Positions 18,279-28,838 of a DNA stretch of 64,000 bases are shown here, piece after piece. A program made the position numbers and the translations under genes. Numbering within the stretch: the first letter of the stretch is position 1; each line of letters starts with the position of its first letter. Below the pieces are notes generated by a model, which was not told where the DNA came from, did not search any database, and was given only the letters and a program-made list of their open reading frames with translations. The DNA comes from Planotetraspora kaengkrachanensis. GTDB taxonomy: Bacteria > Actinomycetota > Actinomycetes > Streptosporangiales > Streptosporangiaceae. Location of the stretch: contig NZ_BONV01000033.1 of assembly GCF_016862895.1 (NCBI RefSeq), positions 94,336 to 158,335 on the forward strand, in the 5' to 3' direction.

Positions 18279-19328
18279 TCAGCTCGGAGAAGCCGCCATC
18301 ACACCCACGGCGATCCGCGCCTCGATCACACCGGGGTCGTCGGTGTGGGTGAGCGTGGCGCCGAGGGAGGTCAGAAGCCTGCGCATGCGGGCGTTGTCGG
18401 ACAGCAGGCTCGCCCGGACCTCCGCGAACCCCAGGTCGCGCGCCTCCTGCATGATCATGCGGGCCATCGCGGTGCCGATCCCGCGACCCTGCCATCTGTC
18501 CTCGACCAGGAATGCGATCTCCGCGATGCCCGGGTCGGGGGTGAACATCAGGGAGGCGACCGCGACCACCTGACCGTCGTGCCCGGCCACTAACGAGTGA
18601 CCGCGGCTGCGGTCGCAGAGCCGGTCGAACACCCGGGGCGGGAGCGTCGGCATGGCCGTGAAGTAGCGGAACCGCCGCGTCTCGGGCGAGCAGCGCTCGT
18701 GCAGGTCGCGAAGCGCCTCCCGGTAGAGCGAGGTGAGCGGCCTGATCAGCACCTCGGCTCCGTCGGCGAGCCGCAGGGGTCCGTCGGGCGCGACCTCGGC
18801 CGGCGGTTGCGCGAGCCGTACGAGCGCGGCCGCGCGGGCCGCCTCGGTCAGGGTGAAGGGCAGCCCCGAGCGGCGGAGCCGGATCGCCCGGCGGGCGGCC
18901 ACGGGGACGACGAGCAGGGTGGGGTCGGGAAGCTCTCCCTCGGCGTCCGAGCGCGGACGTCCGGGCTCGGCCCCGTAGACCCATCGGGAGTCGTCGGCCC
19001 GCAGCAACTCCCCGAGTATCTCGGGCAGACGCCAGGGCATCGCCCGGAGCCGGGCGGCGAGCAGCAGGGCGCGGGTCGGCTCGTCGGTGAGCTCGTGCGC
19101 CGTCGCGGGCACGACCTGGACCCGCCGGCCTCCCGCCGCCTCCAGCGCCTCACGAACCACGTCGGGCGAGGCGGGGATCTCCGTCACGAATTCGTCGACC
19201 GTGCCGTCCGTGTCCGGCTGGACGGACAGGCCGAGGATGTTCCCGCCCTTCTCGGCGAGGGCCGCCGCGAGCGCGGCGAGACGTCCCGGCCGCTCGTCGA
19301 CCGTCGTCCGTACTCGCAAGAACCCCAT
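18279..19328 (-). CDS. ACT-domain GNAT acetyltransferase
   Basis: A 349-aa protein with an N-terminal ACT domain (LRVRTTVDERPGRLAALAAA; about residues 1-80), a middle region and a C-terminal GNAT domain (about 185-349) with the acetyl-CoA loop VEDRWQGRGIGTAMARM near residue 280. ACT-GNAT proteins of actinobacteria have been described as amino-acid-regulated protein lysine acetyltransferases (PatA type), so this may acetylate metabolic enzymes under control of an amino acid. ATG 19328 has GGAGGGAG upstream. Divergent from the FAD oxidoreductase across a comparatively AT-rich spacer with a dyad. Ligand and substrates are not visible. Confidence 0.85.
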   Translation of the reverse strand: MGFLRVRTTVDERPGRLAALAAALAEKGGNILGLSVQPDTDGTVDEFVTEIPASPDVVREALEAAGGRRVQVVPATAHELTDEPTRALLLAARLRAMPWRLPEILGELLRADDSRWVYGAEPGRPRSDAEGELPDPTLLVVPVAARRAIRLRRSGLPFTLTEAARAAALVRLAQPPAEVAPDGPLRLADGAEVLIRPLTSLYREALRDLHERCSPETRRFRYFTAMPTLPPRVFDRLCDRSRGHSLVAGHDGQVVAVASLMFTPDPGIAEIAFLVEDRWQGRGIGTAMARMIMQEARDLGFAEVRASLLSDNARMRRLLTSLGATLTHTDDPGVIEARIAVGVMAASPS

Positions 19329-19372
19329 CGGTGCCGCTCCCTCCGTTGCGCTGCCCACAGCTTGACGCACCT

Positions 19373-19397
19373 CTGTTACGCGATTGCTACGCAACAG
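19373..19397. promoter_or_regulatory. Imperfect dyad in the divergent promoter region
   Basis: CTGTTACG (19373-19380) and CGCAACAG (19390-19397) form an inverted repeat with 7 of 8 matches around a 9-nt centre. It lies in the comparatively AT-rich 185-bp spacer between the ACT-GNAT gene and the FAD oxidoreductase gene and could be the operator for either. A TTGACG at 19362-19367 may be a -35 element for the plus strand. The regulator is unknown. Confidence 0.35.
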
Positions 19398-19513
19398 TGA
19401 GCCTGCCGTTTCAGACCGATATACGCACAGAAAGTTGCCGTTATCAGCATGAGCATCGCGATTAGCCAACGACTTCCGTCGCATGATGTGCTGAAGAGTA
19501 CGGATATAGCAGT

Positions 19514-20920
19514 ATGTGCACCATGAATGCTCCGCTGTCCTCGGGTTTCGTCAACGGCGACGTGTCGTTCTGGTATCGCTCCATCGGACTCCCGGTGCCC
19601 GGCGAACCCCTCGGGGGCGACGTACAGGCCGATGTGGCCGTCGTGGGAGCCGGTTACACGGGGCTGTGGACCGCCTACTACCTGAAGAAGGCCCGGCCGT
19701 CGCTCGACATCGTGGTGCTGGAGAAGGAGTTCGCCGGCTTCGGCGCCTCCGGGCGCAACGGCGGATGGCTCACCGGCGCGCTCGCCGGCACGCCCGAGCG
19801 GTATGCGAAGACCCACGGCCCGGACGCGGCCAGACGGCTGCAGCGCTCGATGTTCGCCGCGGTCGACGAGGTCGTCAGGGTGGCCGCCGAGGAGGGCGTC
19901 GACGCCGACATCGTGAAGGGCGGCATCACCACCGTGGCCAGGTCCGCCGCCCAGGCCCGGCGGTTGCGGGAGGACCTCGACTGGCAGCGGGAGTGGGGCT
20001 GGACCGAGGACGACGTCCGCCTGCTGTCCCCCGAGGAGATGGACGCGCGCCTCAGGGTGAGCGGAGCCGTCGGCGCGACGTGGAGCCCCCACTGCGCCCG
20101 GATCCAGCCGGCGAAACTCGCCCAGGGGCTGGCCCGGGCCGTACGGGACCTCGGCGTGAAGATCTACGAGCGGACGCCGGTCACCGAGATCGCCCCCGGC
20201 CGGGCGGTCACACCGTACGGCACGGTGACCGCCCGCCACGTGCTGCGCTGCACAGAGGGATTCACCGCGACCATCCCCGGACACCACCGCGACTGGCTGC
20301 CGATGAACAGCTCCATGATCGCCACTGAGCCGCTGCCCGCCCAGGTGTGGGACTCCATCGGCTGGGACGGCCGCGAACTGCTCGGCGACATGGCGCACTA
20401 CTACATGTACGCCCAGCGGACCGCCGACGACCGCATCGCTTTCGGCGGCCGGGGCAAACCGTACCTCTACGGATCGAAGATCGACGAGCGCGGGCACACG
20501 CACGCCTGGACGGTCGACGCCCTCTGGGACCTGCTCACCTCGTTCTTCCCCGCCGTCGCCTCGTCGCGGGTCGCGCACGCGTGGTCGGGCGTGCTCGGCG
20601 TGCCGCGCGACTGGTGTGCGACCGTCCACGTGGACCACGCGAGCGGACTCGGCTGGGCCGGGGGTTACACCGGGCACGGGGTGACGACCACGAACCTGGC
20701 CGGGCGCACGCTGTGCGACCTCGTGCTCGGGCGGGACACCGAGCTGACCTCCCTGCCGTGGGTCGACCGCCGGGTCCGCTCCTGGGAGCCCGAGCCGCTG
20801 CGCTGGCTCGGCGTGCACTCGATGTACCGCCTCTACCGCCTGGCCGACGCCCGGGAGAGCCGCGGAATGACCAGAACCTCCACCCTCGCCAAGATCGCCA
20901 ACAAAATCACCGGCCACTGA
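19514..20920 (+). CDS. FAD-dependent amine/amino-acid oxidoreductase (DAO family)
   Basis: A 468-aa flavoprotein. The Rossmann FAD motif VAVVGAGYTGLWTAYYL lies near residue 42, FAGFGASGRNGGWLTG near residue 77, and the C-terminal FAD contact WAGGYTGHGVTTTNLAGRT near residue 380. This pattern resembles gamma-glutamylputrescine/N-methyl amino acid oxidases. Likely reaction: oxidative deamination or demethylation of an amine, with H2O2 production; the substrate is not predictable. ATG 19514 and ATG 19523 are both possible and neither has a clear ribosome site. The downstream amidohydrolase may share its transcript and pathway. Confidence 0.88.
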   Translation: MCTMNAPLSSGFVNGDVSFWYRSIGLPVPGEPLGGDVQADVAVVGAGYTGLWTAYYLKKARPSLDIVVLEKEFAGFGASGRNGGWLTGALAGTPERYAKTHGPDAARRLQRSMFAAVDEVVRVAAEEGVDADIVKGGITTVARSAAQARRLREDLDWQREWGWTEDDVRLLSPEEMDARLRVSGAVGATWSPHCARIQPAKLAQGLARAVRDLGVKIYERTPVTEIAPGRAVTPYGTVTARHVLRCTEGFTATIPGHHRDWLPMNSSMIATEPLPAQVWDSIGWDGRELLGDMAHYYMYAQRTADDRIAFGGRGKPYLYGSKIDERGHTHAWTVDALWDLLTSFFPAVASSRVAHAWSGVLGVPRDWCATVHVDHASGLGWAGGYTGHGVTTTNLAGRTLCDLVLGRDTELTSLPWVDRRVRSWEPEPLRWLGVHSMYRLYRLADARESRGMTRTSTLAKIANKITGH

Positions 20921-20932
20921 CTGGAGGTGATC

Positions 20933-21034
20933 ATGCACCCGCCGGAGACCCCTGGAGCCCCCTGGAGCCCCCTGGAGGTGATCATGCACACTTTCGGCGA
21001 TCAGCCCGGTGAGCTGGCCCGACGCCAGCCGTGA
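20933..21034 (+). CDS. Putative micro-ORF A (33 aa) in the repeat array
   Basis: ATG at 20933 follows a perfect Shine-Dalgarno (GGAGG, 5-nt spacing). It encodes 33 residues, with a second in-frame ATG and identical ribosome site at 20984, so a 16-residue shorter form (MHTFGDQPGELARRQP) is possible. The stop TGA at 21032-21034 is part of TGATCATG, two bases before the ATG of the next micro-ORF. Whether it is translated is unknown. Confidence 0.35.
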   Translation: MHPPETPGAPWSPLEVIMHTFGDQPGELARRQP

Positions 21035-21036
21035 TC

Positions 21037-21087
21037 ATGCACAGATTCGGCGCCGACTACTCTGACCTGAGGGGACACCATTCGTGA
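21037..21087 (+). CDS. Putative micro-ORF B (16 aa) in the repeat array
   Basis: Encodes MHRFGADYSDLRGHHS. It starts 2 nt after the micro-ORF A stop and ends in another TGATCATG junction. The opening MH-x-FG matches the second unit of micro-ORF A, which could reflect either conserved coding or simple DNA duplication. It lacks its own GGAGG, so it would depend on coupling. Confidence 0.3.
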   Translation: MHRFGADYSDLRGHHS

Positions 21088-21089
21088 TC

Positions 21090-21128
21090 ATGCACCACTT
21101 GGAAGGGCACCAGGCCTGTGAGCAGTGA
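21090..21128 (+). CDS. Putative micro-ORF C (12 aa) overlapping the amidohydrolase start
   Basis: Encodes MHHLEGHQACEQ, starting 2 nt after micro-ORF B and stopping 8 nt inside the amidohydrolase gene in another frame. Ribosomes ending here would be well placed to re-initiate at GTG 21118. Translation is unproven. Confidence 0.28.
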   Translation: MHHLEGHQACEQ

Positions 21129-22722
21129 CATCCTTTTCCGCGGCGGCCGCGCCTTCATCCCGGACGGCTTCGCCGAAGCGGTTCTCGTCCGCGACGGCCG
21201 CATCGCCGCCGTCGGCGCCGAGTCCGACCTCGTACGGCTCTCGCCCACGGCCCAGCCGGTGGAACTCGAAGGCGGCCTGCTGACACCGGGATTCACCGAC
21301 GCTCACATCCACCCCGTACAGGCGGGCCTCGAGCGGGCCAAGTGCGAACTGTCGGAGATCTACGGCCTGGACGCCTACGTCGCAAAAGTAGCCGACTATG
21401 CCATGAAAAATCCGGATAAGGAGTGGATCGATGGTGGCGGCTGGGACATGTCAGCCTTCCCCAACGGTCTCCCCCACCGATCCCAGCTGGACTTCCTCGA
21501 CCGGCCCGTCTACCTGATCCAGCGCGACCACCACGCCGCCTGGGTCAACACCCGCGCGCTCGAGGTGGCAGGGATCACCCGGGACACCCCCGACCCCGCC
21601 GACGGCCGCATCGAGCGCGACCCCGACGGCACACCCAGCGGAGTCCTGCACGAGGGCGCGATGGACCTGGTCGGCCTCCTCACACCACGACCGACCCCCG
21701 CCGACGCCGAAGCGGCCCTCCTCGACGCCCAGGCGTACCTCTTCTCGGTCGGGATCACCGGCTGGCAGGACGCGATCGTCGGCTCGTACGCCGGATCGGA
21801 CGACAACCTGCCCACCTACATCGAGGCCGCCGGCGCGGGCCGCCTGAAGGCGCGCGTCGTCGGCGCCCTCTGGTGGGACCGGACGCGAGGCGCGGAACAG
21901 ATCCCCGAGCTCGTCGATCGGCGCGCCAGGGCCGGGGGCCTCGACCGGTTCCGCGCCACCTCCGTGAAGATCATGCAGGACGGCATCGCCGAGAACTTCA
22001 CCGCGGCCGTCATCGAGCCCTACTGCCGCTGCGGCGGCACCGGTCTGTCGTACGTCGACCCCGGGCTGCTGAAAGGCTACGTCCAGGAACTCGACGAGCT
22101 CGGCTTCCAGGTCCATTTCCACGCCATCGGCGAGCGCGCCGTACGGGAGACGCTGGACGCCCTGTCCGGCACGCGTCCGGAGAACCGGCACCACATCGCC
22201 CATCTCCAGATCATCACGCCGCAGGACGTCCCGCGCTTCGCCGAACTCGGCGTGACCGCGAACCTGCAGCCGCTCTGGGCGACCCACCACGCCCAGATGG
22301 ACGAGTTGTGCATCCCGTTCCTGGGCGAGGAGCGGTCGGCGTGGCAGTACCCCTTCGCCGATCTCGTACGGCACGGCACCAGGTTCGCGGCGGGCTCCGA
22401 CTGGCCCGTCTCGTCGGCCGACCCGATCCAGGGCATGCACGTCGCGGTCAACCGGACCGAACCGGGCAGTTCGGTCCACGCGTCCTACCCGACCGCGCAG
22501 ACGCCGTTCCTCCCCGGCCAGAGCATCGACCTCAGGACGGTCATGAACGCCTACACGGCCGGCTCGGCCTGGGTGAACCGATCTCCCGCCGGCACGATCG
22601 AGGAGGGCCGGCCGGCCGACCTCGTCGTGCTCGACCGGGATCCCTTCACGCTCGAGCCCGGCGAGATCTGGACCACCCAGGCCCGGATGACCTTCGTGGA
22701 CGGCGAGCAGGTGCACGGCTGA
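21118..22722 (+). CDS. YtcJ-like metal-dependent amidohydrolase (Amidohydro_3)
   Basis: A 534-aa amidohydrolase. Motifs in order: TPGFTDAHIHP (metal-binding HxH near residue 63), SVKIMQDG (bridging Lys near residue 284), HFHAIGERA and HHIAHLQ (metal His) and AAGSDWPVSSADP (catalytic Asp near residue 426). GTG 21118 has GGAAGGG at 10 nt. The family hydrolyses amides, N-acyl or N-formyl groups; the exact substrate is not predictable. It follows the FAD oxidoreductase through the repeat array and may act in the same catabolic route. Confidence 0.9.
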   Translation: MSSDILFRGGRAFIPDGFAEAVLVRDGRIAAVGAESDLVRLSPTAQPVELEGGLLTPGFTDAHIHPVQAGLERAKCELSEIYGLDAYVAKVADYAMKNPDKEWIDGGGWDMSAFPNGLPHRSQLDFLDRPVYLIQRDHHAAWVNTRALEVAGITRDTPDPADGRIERDPDGTPSGVLHEGAMDLVGLLTPRPTPADAEAALLDAQAYLFSVGITGWQDAIVGSYAGSDDNLPTYIEAAGAGRLKARVVGALWWDRTRGAEQIPELVDRRARAGGLDRFRATSVKIMQDGIAENFTAAVIEPYCRCGGTGLSYVDPGLLKGYVQELDELGFQVHFHAIGERAVRETLDALSGTRPENRHHIAHLQIITPQDVPRFAELGVTANLQPLWATHHAQMDELCIPFLGEERSAWQYPFADLVRHGTRFAAGSDWPVSSADPIQGMHVAVNRTEPGSSVHASYPTAQTPFLPGQSIDLRTVMNAYTAGSAWVNRSPAGTIEEGRPADLVVLDRDPFTLEPGEIWTTQARMTFVDGEQVHG

Positions 22723-22725
22723 CGG

Positions 22726-22998
22726 TCAGGTATAGGTGCAGGCGACGCCGGGGGAACTCGTGCCCCCGGCCGAGGCCACCGTCACGGTGACGGACCCCGT
22801 TCCCGCCGTGCCTCCCTGACCCCGCGGCCTGGGGTCCTCGAGAAGGGGGTTCATGGTCGTGCGTTCATCCAAGCAGGCAGCACGGGAACCTCCGCATCCA
22901 ACGATGATCGAGATCTCGTTCTCTGTCCGGGTGGCGCCGCGCCCCGGATCGTGCCACGCGCACTTGCGGTCTCGTGGCCCCACGCTCACTTGCGGCAT
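22726..22998 (-). CDS. Doubtful small ORF (90 aa), possible gene remnant
   Basis: An open frame ending 3 nt from the amidohydrolase stop. Its last 25 residues (GSVTVTVASAGGTSSPGVAC...) look like the C-terminus of a secreted beta-rich protein, but there is no signal peptide and no convincing ribosome site. It may be a fragment of a lost gene or chance. The 351-bp interval 22723-23073 otherwise holds only the terminator of the RbpA-family gene. Confidence 0.25.
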   Translation of the reverse strand: MPQVSVGPRDRKCAWHDPGRGATRTENEISIIVGCGGSRAACLDERTTMNPLLEDPRPRGQGGTAGTGSVTVTVASAGGTSSPGVACTYT

Positions 22999-23017
22999 CG
23001 GCCCGCCGGAAACGACG

Positions 23018-23050
23018 AGGTCCCCGCGACGGTTTCCGTCGCGGGGACCT
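23018..23050 (-). terminator. Strong terminator of the RbpA-family gene
   Basis: A perfect 15-bp stem (AGGTCCCCGCGACGG at 23018-23032 with 23036-23050) and a 3-nt loop, starting 24 nt downstream of the minus-strand stop at 23074. CGTCGTTTCC follows on the minus strand. Confidence 0.85.
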
Positions 23051-23073
23051 GTTTCGTCGGCGTGCCGTACGAC

Positions 23074-23421
23074 CTAGTAGATCGGGCGAGAAGACGACCG
23101 CAGGCGCTCCAGTGCCTCGGCGAGGATCTGCGCGCCGTCCGTGTCGCTACGACGCTCCTTCACGTACGCGAGGTGCGTCTTGTACGGTTCGTTCCGCGGC
23201 GGGGCGGGCGGATTGGCCTCGTCCTGACCGGCCGGCAACCCGCACCGGGGGCAATCCCAGTACTCCGGGACGGCCGCGTCACTGGCGAAGCTGGGACGCG
23301 TCTCGTGCATGTTGGCGCACCAGAACGAGACCCGCACGCGGGGAGCGGCCTCGCCGCGCTCGGCCTCCCCCATGGGGCCGGCACCGACTCGGCTGCCACG
23401 GATCGCGTTGCCACTACCCAC
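23074..23421 (-). CDS. rbpA: RNA polymerase-binding protein, RbpA family
   Basis: A 115-aa RbpA-type protein that binds RNA polymerase holoenzyme and helps open promoters with the principal sigma factor. Zinc ligands are visible as FWCANMHE (Cys-x3-His) and WDCPRC (Cys-x2-Cys). The basic NAIRGSRVGAGPM N-terminus and PYKTHLAYVKERR sigma-interaction helix match the family. GTG 23421 has an AAGGAG site. It lies downstream of secG in the glycolytic block. Actinomycetes can have a second RbpA-like gene, so this may be the paralogue rather than the main rbpA. Confidence 0.88.
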   Translation of the reverse strand: MGSGNAIRGSRVGAGPMGEAERGEAAPRVRVSFWCANMHETRPSFASDAAVPEYWDCPRCGLPAGQDEANPPAPPRNEPYKTHLAYVKERRSDTDGAQILAEALERLRSSSRPIY

Positions 23422-23495
23422 GGATGAACTCCTTGCTCGATCGCCCCGGGGACACGGGGAGGTGAATCCAGATCACGCGTTCGCCTGACAAGCCG

Positions 23496-23726
23496 CTACG
23501 GCTTGAGCAGCAGACCCAGCGCGATGATGCAGACGAACCAGATCACGCCCGTGATGACGGTGAGTCGGTCCAGGTTACGCTCCACCACCGACGATCCACC
23601 GAAGGACGAGGTGAAACCACCGCCGAACAGGTCCGAAAGACCGCCGCCCTTGCCCTTGTGGAGCAGGACGAGCAGCACCATCAGAGCGCTCGACAGGATG
23701 AGAGCGATGGAGATTCCGATTGTCAC
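23496..23726 (-). CDS. secG: Protein translocase subunit SecG
   Basis: A 76-aa membrane protein of the SecYEG channel with two membrane helices (residues 2-22 and 56-75) joined by the conserved GKGGGLSDLFGG loop. GTG start at 23726. Location between tpiA and the RbpA-family gene matches other actinomycetes. Confidence 0.95.
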   Translation of the reverse strand: MTIGISIALILSSALMVLLVLLHKGKGGGLSDLFGGGFTSSFGGSSVVERNLDRLTVITGVIWFVCIIALGLLLKP

Positions 23727-23794
23727 CGTAGACCTGTTCCTATGTGGGGCGTGTACGACGCCATTCGGCGTGACGATTCAATCTTGCACTACGA

Positions 23795-23822
23795 GGGTAC
23801 GACTTGTTGTCAACTCGTACCC
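23795..23822 (-). terminator. Hairpin after tpiA
   Basis: GGGTACGACTTG (23795-23806) pairs with CAACTCGTACCC (23811-23822), a 12-bp stem with one mismatch and a 4-nt loop, 14 nt beyond the tpiA stop on the minus strand. It probably ends or attenuates the gap-pgk-tpiA transcript before secG. Confidence 0.6.
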
Positions 23823-23836
23823 CCTAAACGGCCCAG

Positions 23837-24615
23837 CTAGCCAGACATCTCCCGAAAGCGGCAAATCTTGACGAATTCTCCCTGGTCGAGGCTTGCCCCT
23901 CCGACGAGGGCGCCATCGATGTCGGGCTCCGCCATGATGCCGGCGATGTTGTCCGCCTTTACCGAGCCTCCGTAAAGGATACGGACCGACGCGGCCACCT
24001 CGTCCCCATACAGCTCGGCGAGTCGCGCCCTGAGGGCTCCGCACACCTCCTGGGCGTCCTCCCGGGTGGCGACCTCACCGGTACCGATCGCCCAGACCGG
24101 CTCGTAAGCCACCACAAGCGACTTGACCTGCTCGGCCGGCACGCCCTCGAGCCCGCCCACGAGCTGGCCCACGGTGTGCTCGATGTGGCGGTCCTCCCTG
24201 CGGATCTCGAGTGCCTCGCCGACGCACAGGATCGGCGTGATCGAGTGCCGGTAGGCCGCCTTGACCTTCGCGTTGCAGAGGCCGTTGTCCTCGTGGTGGT
24301 ACTGCCGGCGCTCGGAATGCCCGACCAGCACGAAGGTCGCGCCGAGCTTGGCGAGCATCGCCCCGGAGATGTCCCCCGTGTAGGCGCCCGAGTCGTGGTG
24401 GGACAGGTCCTGCCCGCCGTACACGATCCGGAGCTTGTCACCGTCGACCAGCGTCTGGACGCTGCGCAGATCGGTGAACGGCGGGAGCACCGCGACCTCG
24501 ACGGCGTCGAAGTCCTTGTCGTTCAGCGAGAACGCCAGCTTCTGCACCAGGTTGATGGCCTCGAGGTGGTTGAGGTTCATCTTCCAGTTGCCGGCGATGA
24601 GCGGCTTTCGAGCCA

Positions 24616-24616
<1 letters not shown>
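23837..24616 (-). CDS. tpiA: Triosephosphate isomerase
   Basis: Glycolytic isomerase of dihydroxyacetone phosphate and glyceraldehyde-3-phosphate, 259 aa. Active-site residues are seen in GNWKMN (Lys), VGHSERR (His) and [11 protein letters not shown] (Glu); the phosphate loop is LVGGASL. The GTG start shares one base with the pgk stop (TAGTG), so the two are translationally coupled. Confidence 0.97.
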
Positions 24617-26867
<2,251 letters not shown>

Positions 26868-27016
26868 TCAATGACAGACCTTATCGGACGCAAATTGGAC
26901 TAGACCACGCGCGGGTGGGTCATGCCACAGTCAGGTAAAGCGCGCGCCAAGAGTCAGCCTCTGGGGTAATGTGCCCGGCTTGTCACACCCATCTCCTCTC
27001 TCCCAGGAATCCCCCC

Positions 27017-27790
27017 ATGTATGAGAATTCCCCGGCCCAGCAGAAGAGCGGGCTGGTTCCCGGCATCCTCGCCGGTCTTGCCGCGGCCATCGTCGGCGCG
27101 GTCCTCTACGCGGTGATCATCGACGTCACCAAGCACGAGTACAGCTACGGCACGATCGCCATCGGCATCCTCGTCGGGTTCGCCATGATGGCCGCCAAGC
27201 CCGCCCATCCTGCTCTGCCGGCCATCGCGGCCGTCATCGCACTCGCCGGCGCGATCCTCGGCACCCTTGCCGGAGACGTCGCGCTGACCGTCAAGATAGC
27301 GGCAGAAGCAGGCTTCCCGCTGTCCTACTGGGACGCATTCACCCTGGTCAAGGACAACATCGGCGAGCTCGTCGACCTCATCACCGTGCTCATATGGGCG
27401 GTCGGTGCGTCCGCCGGCTTCTCCTTCGTGAACGCTCGTGTGAAGGGTGTCCTGCAGGGGGCCGCGGCGGCCTCCGCAGCTCCGGTGACTGCTCCCGAGG
27501 CCGGCGGAGCGCAGGACGCGTCCCAGGAGTCCCAGACGGCCGGCACGCCTGACGCCGCCGCCGAGACCGCCGAGACCGCCGAAGCCAAGGCTGCCGGTGC
27601 CGAGACCGCTGAAGCCGAAGCCCCGGCCGAAGCGCCGAGCAGCGAGCCGGCCCCGGAGCCCGCAGCCGCCGTCAAGGACGACACGAAGGACGACACGGTG
27701 GAAGGCGAGGCGATCCCCGAGGCCGCCAAGGAAACCGCGGCAGCCCGGACCGACGCCGAGGACGGCGAACTGGAGAAGGCCCGAAGCTGA
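27017..27790 (+). CDS. Unknown membrane protein with acidic Ala/Glu-rich tail
   Basis: A 257-aa protein with about four membrane segments in residues 10-150 (for example LVPGILAGLAAAIVGAVLYAVII and LPAIAAVIALAGAILGTLAG), then a roughly 100-residue disordered tail of Ala, Glu, Pro and Thr. The tail's AETAETAEAKAAGAETAE pattern is built from short degenerate repeats. ATG 27017 with AGGAA at 9 nt is chosen over upstream starts. Divergent from gap and convergent with whiA (3-nt gap). Function unknown. Confidence 0.75.
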   Translation: MYENSPAQQKSGLVPGILAGLAAAIVGAVLYAVIIDVTKHEYSYGTIAIGILVGFAMMAAKPAHPALPAIAAVIALAGAILGTLAGDVALTVKIAAEAGFPLSYWDAFTLVKDNIGELVDLITVLIWAVGASAGFSFVNARVKGVLQGAAAASAAPVTAPEAGGAQDASQESQTAGTPDAAAETAETAEAKAAGAETAEAEAPAEAPSSEPAPEPAAAVKDDTKDDTVEGEAIPEAAKETAAARTDAEDGELEKARS

Positions 27791-27793
27791 CGC

Positions 27794-28774
27794 TCAGGGA
27801 GCGAGCATGTCGGGCGTGAGGTTGGCCTCGGTGTTGGCGACGCCGAGATCCTGAGCCCGCTTGTCCGCCATGGCCAGCAACCGCCGGATCCGCCCCGCGA
27901 TCGCGTCCTTGGTCAGGGGCGGGTCCGCGATCTGGCCGAGCTCCTCGAGGGACGCCTGCTTGTGATCGACCCGGAGCCGGCCCGCAACCACGAGGTGCTC
28001 GGGAGCATCCTCGCCGAGGATCTCCAGAGCGCGTTGCACCCGGGCGCCCGCGGCGACGGCCGCCCGGGCCGACCTGCGGAGATTGGCGTCGTCGAAGTTG
28101 GCCAGGCGATTGGCCGTCGCCCGGACCTCGCGGCGCATCCGCCGCTCCTCCCAGGCCAGAACGCTGTCGTGCGCCCCCAGGCGGGTCAGCAGGGCGCTGA
28201 TCGCGTCGCCGTCGCGGACCACCACCCGGTCCACGCCCCGCACCTCCCGCGCCTTCGCGTGGATCTTGAGCCTGCGCGCGGATCCGACCAGGGCGAGCGC
28301 CGCCTCCGGTCCCGGGCAGGTGACCTCGAGCGACATCGAACGGCCGGGCTCGGTGAGCGAGCCGTGGGCCAGGAACGCCCCCCGCCATGCGGCCTCGGCG
28401 TCACACGTGGCCCCGGACACCACCTGGCGGGGCAGGCCGCGGACCGGGCGGCCGTGATTGTCGATCAGCCCCGTCTGCCGGGCGAGGGCCTCGCCGTCCT
28501 TGTAGACCCGTACGACGTACCGCGAACCCTTGCGCAGCCCGGCCGGCGCCAGCACGAGCACCTCGGCCCGGTGGCCGAACACCTCGCCGATGTCCCTGAT
28601 GAGCCGGCGGGCCGTCACGTTGGTGTCCAGCTCGGCCTCGATCACGATACGACCGCCTACCAGGTGCAGTCCGCTGGCGAACCGCAGCAGCGTCGACACC
28701 TCGGCCTTACGACAGCAAGGCTTGAGCACCGATAGGCGGCTCAGCTCGTCTTTCACCACACCCGTCATGGCCAT
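27794..28774 (-). CDS. whiA: DNA-binding developmental regulator WhiA
   Basis: A 326-aa WhiA protein, which in Streptomyces activates sporulation-septation genes together with WhiB. The N-terminus [14 protein letters not shown], the LAGLIDADG-like fold (residues 20-215; [15 protein letters not shown]) and the C-terminal helix-turn-helix ([20 protein letters not shown]) are visible. ATG 28774 with GGGAGG upstream gives the canonical N-terminus. Last gene of the uvrC-rapZ-yvcK-whiA run. Confidence 0.95.
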   Translation of the reverse strand: MAMTGVVKDELSRLSVLKPCCRKAEVSTLLRFASGLHLVGGRIVIEAELDTNVTARRLIRDIGEVFGHRAEVLVLAPAGLRKGSRYVVRVYKDGEALARQTGLIDNHGRPVRGLPRQVVSGATCDAEAAWRGAFLAHGSLTEPGRSMSLEVTCPGPEAALALVGSARRLKIHAKAREVRGVDRVVVRDGDAISALLTRLGAHDSVLAWEERRMRREVRATANRLANFDDANLRRSARAAVAAGARVQRALEILGEDAPEHLVVAGRLRVDHKQASLEELGQIADPPLTKDAIAGRIRRLLAMADKRAQDLGVANTEANLTPDMLAP

Positions 28775-28838
28775 CTGCGCGTGTCCTCCCCGAACCAGAC
28801 TTACGGGAGCCAGTCTCTCGCACCTTGACAGACAGGGA

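Larger units (their letters stand above)
20921..21095 (+). repeat. Four-copy GTGATCATGCAC array with 51-53 bp period
   Basis: The 12-mer GTGATCATGCAC occurs at 20927, 20978, 21031 and 21084 (periods 51, 53, 53). The first two copies share an 18-nt block, CTGGAGGTGATCATGCAC, which contains GGAGGTGATC, exactly complementary to the 3' end of 16S rRNA. The array begins right after the stop of the FAD oxidoreductase gene and runs to the start of the amidohydrolase. Each copy carries an ATG that opens a short reading frame. It may be a dispersed actinomycete repeat, a regulatory array or a series of leader peptides. Confidence 0.8.

Noticed and set aside
20921..21095. Possible CRISPR array (regular repeats with about 40-bp spacers)
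   Set aside because: The shared repeat is only 12-18 bp, spacers have partly related sequence, there are four units and no cas gene.
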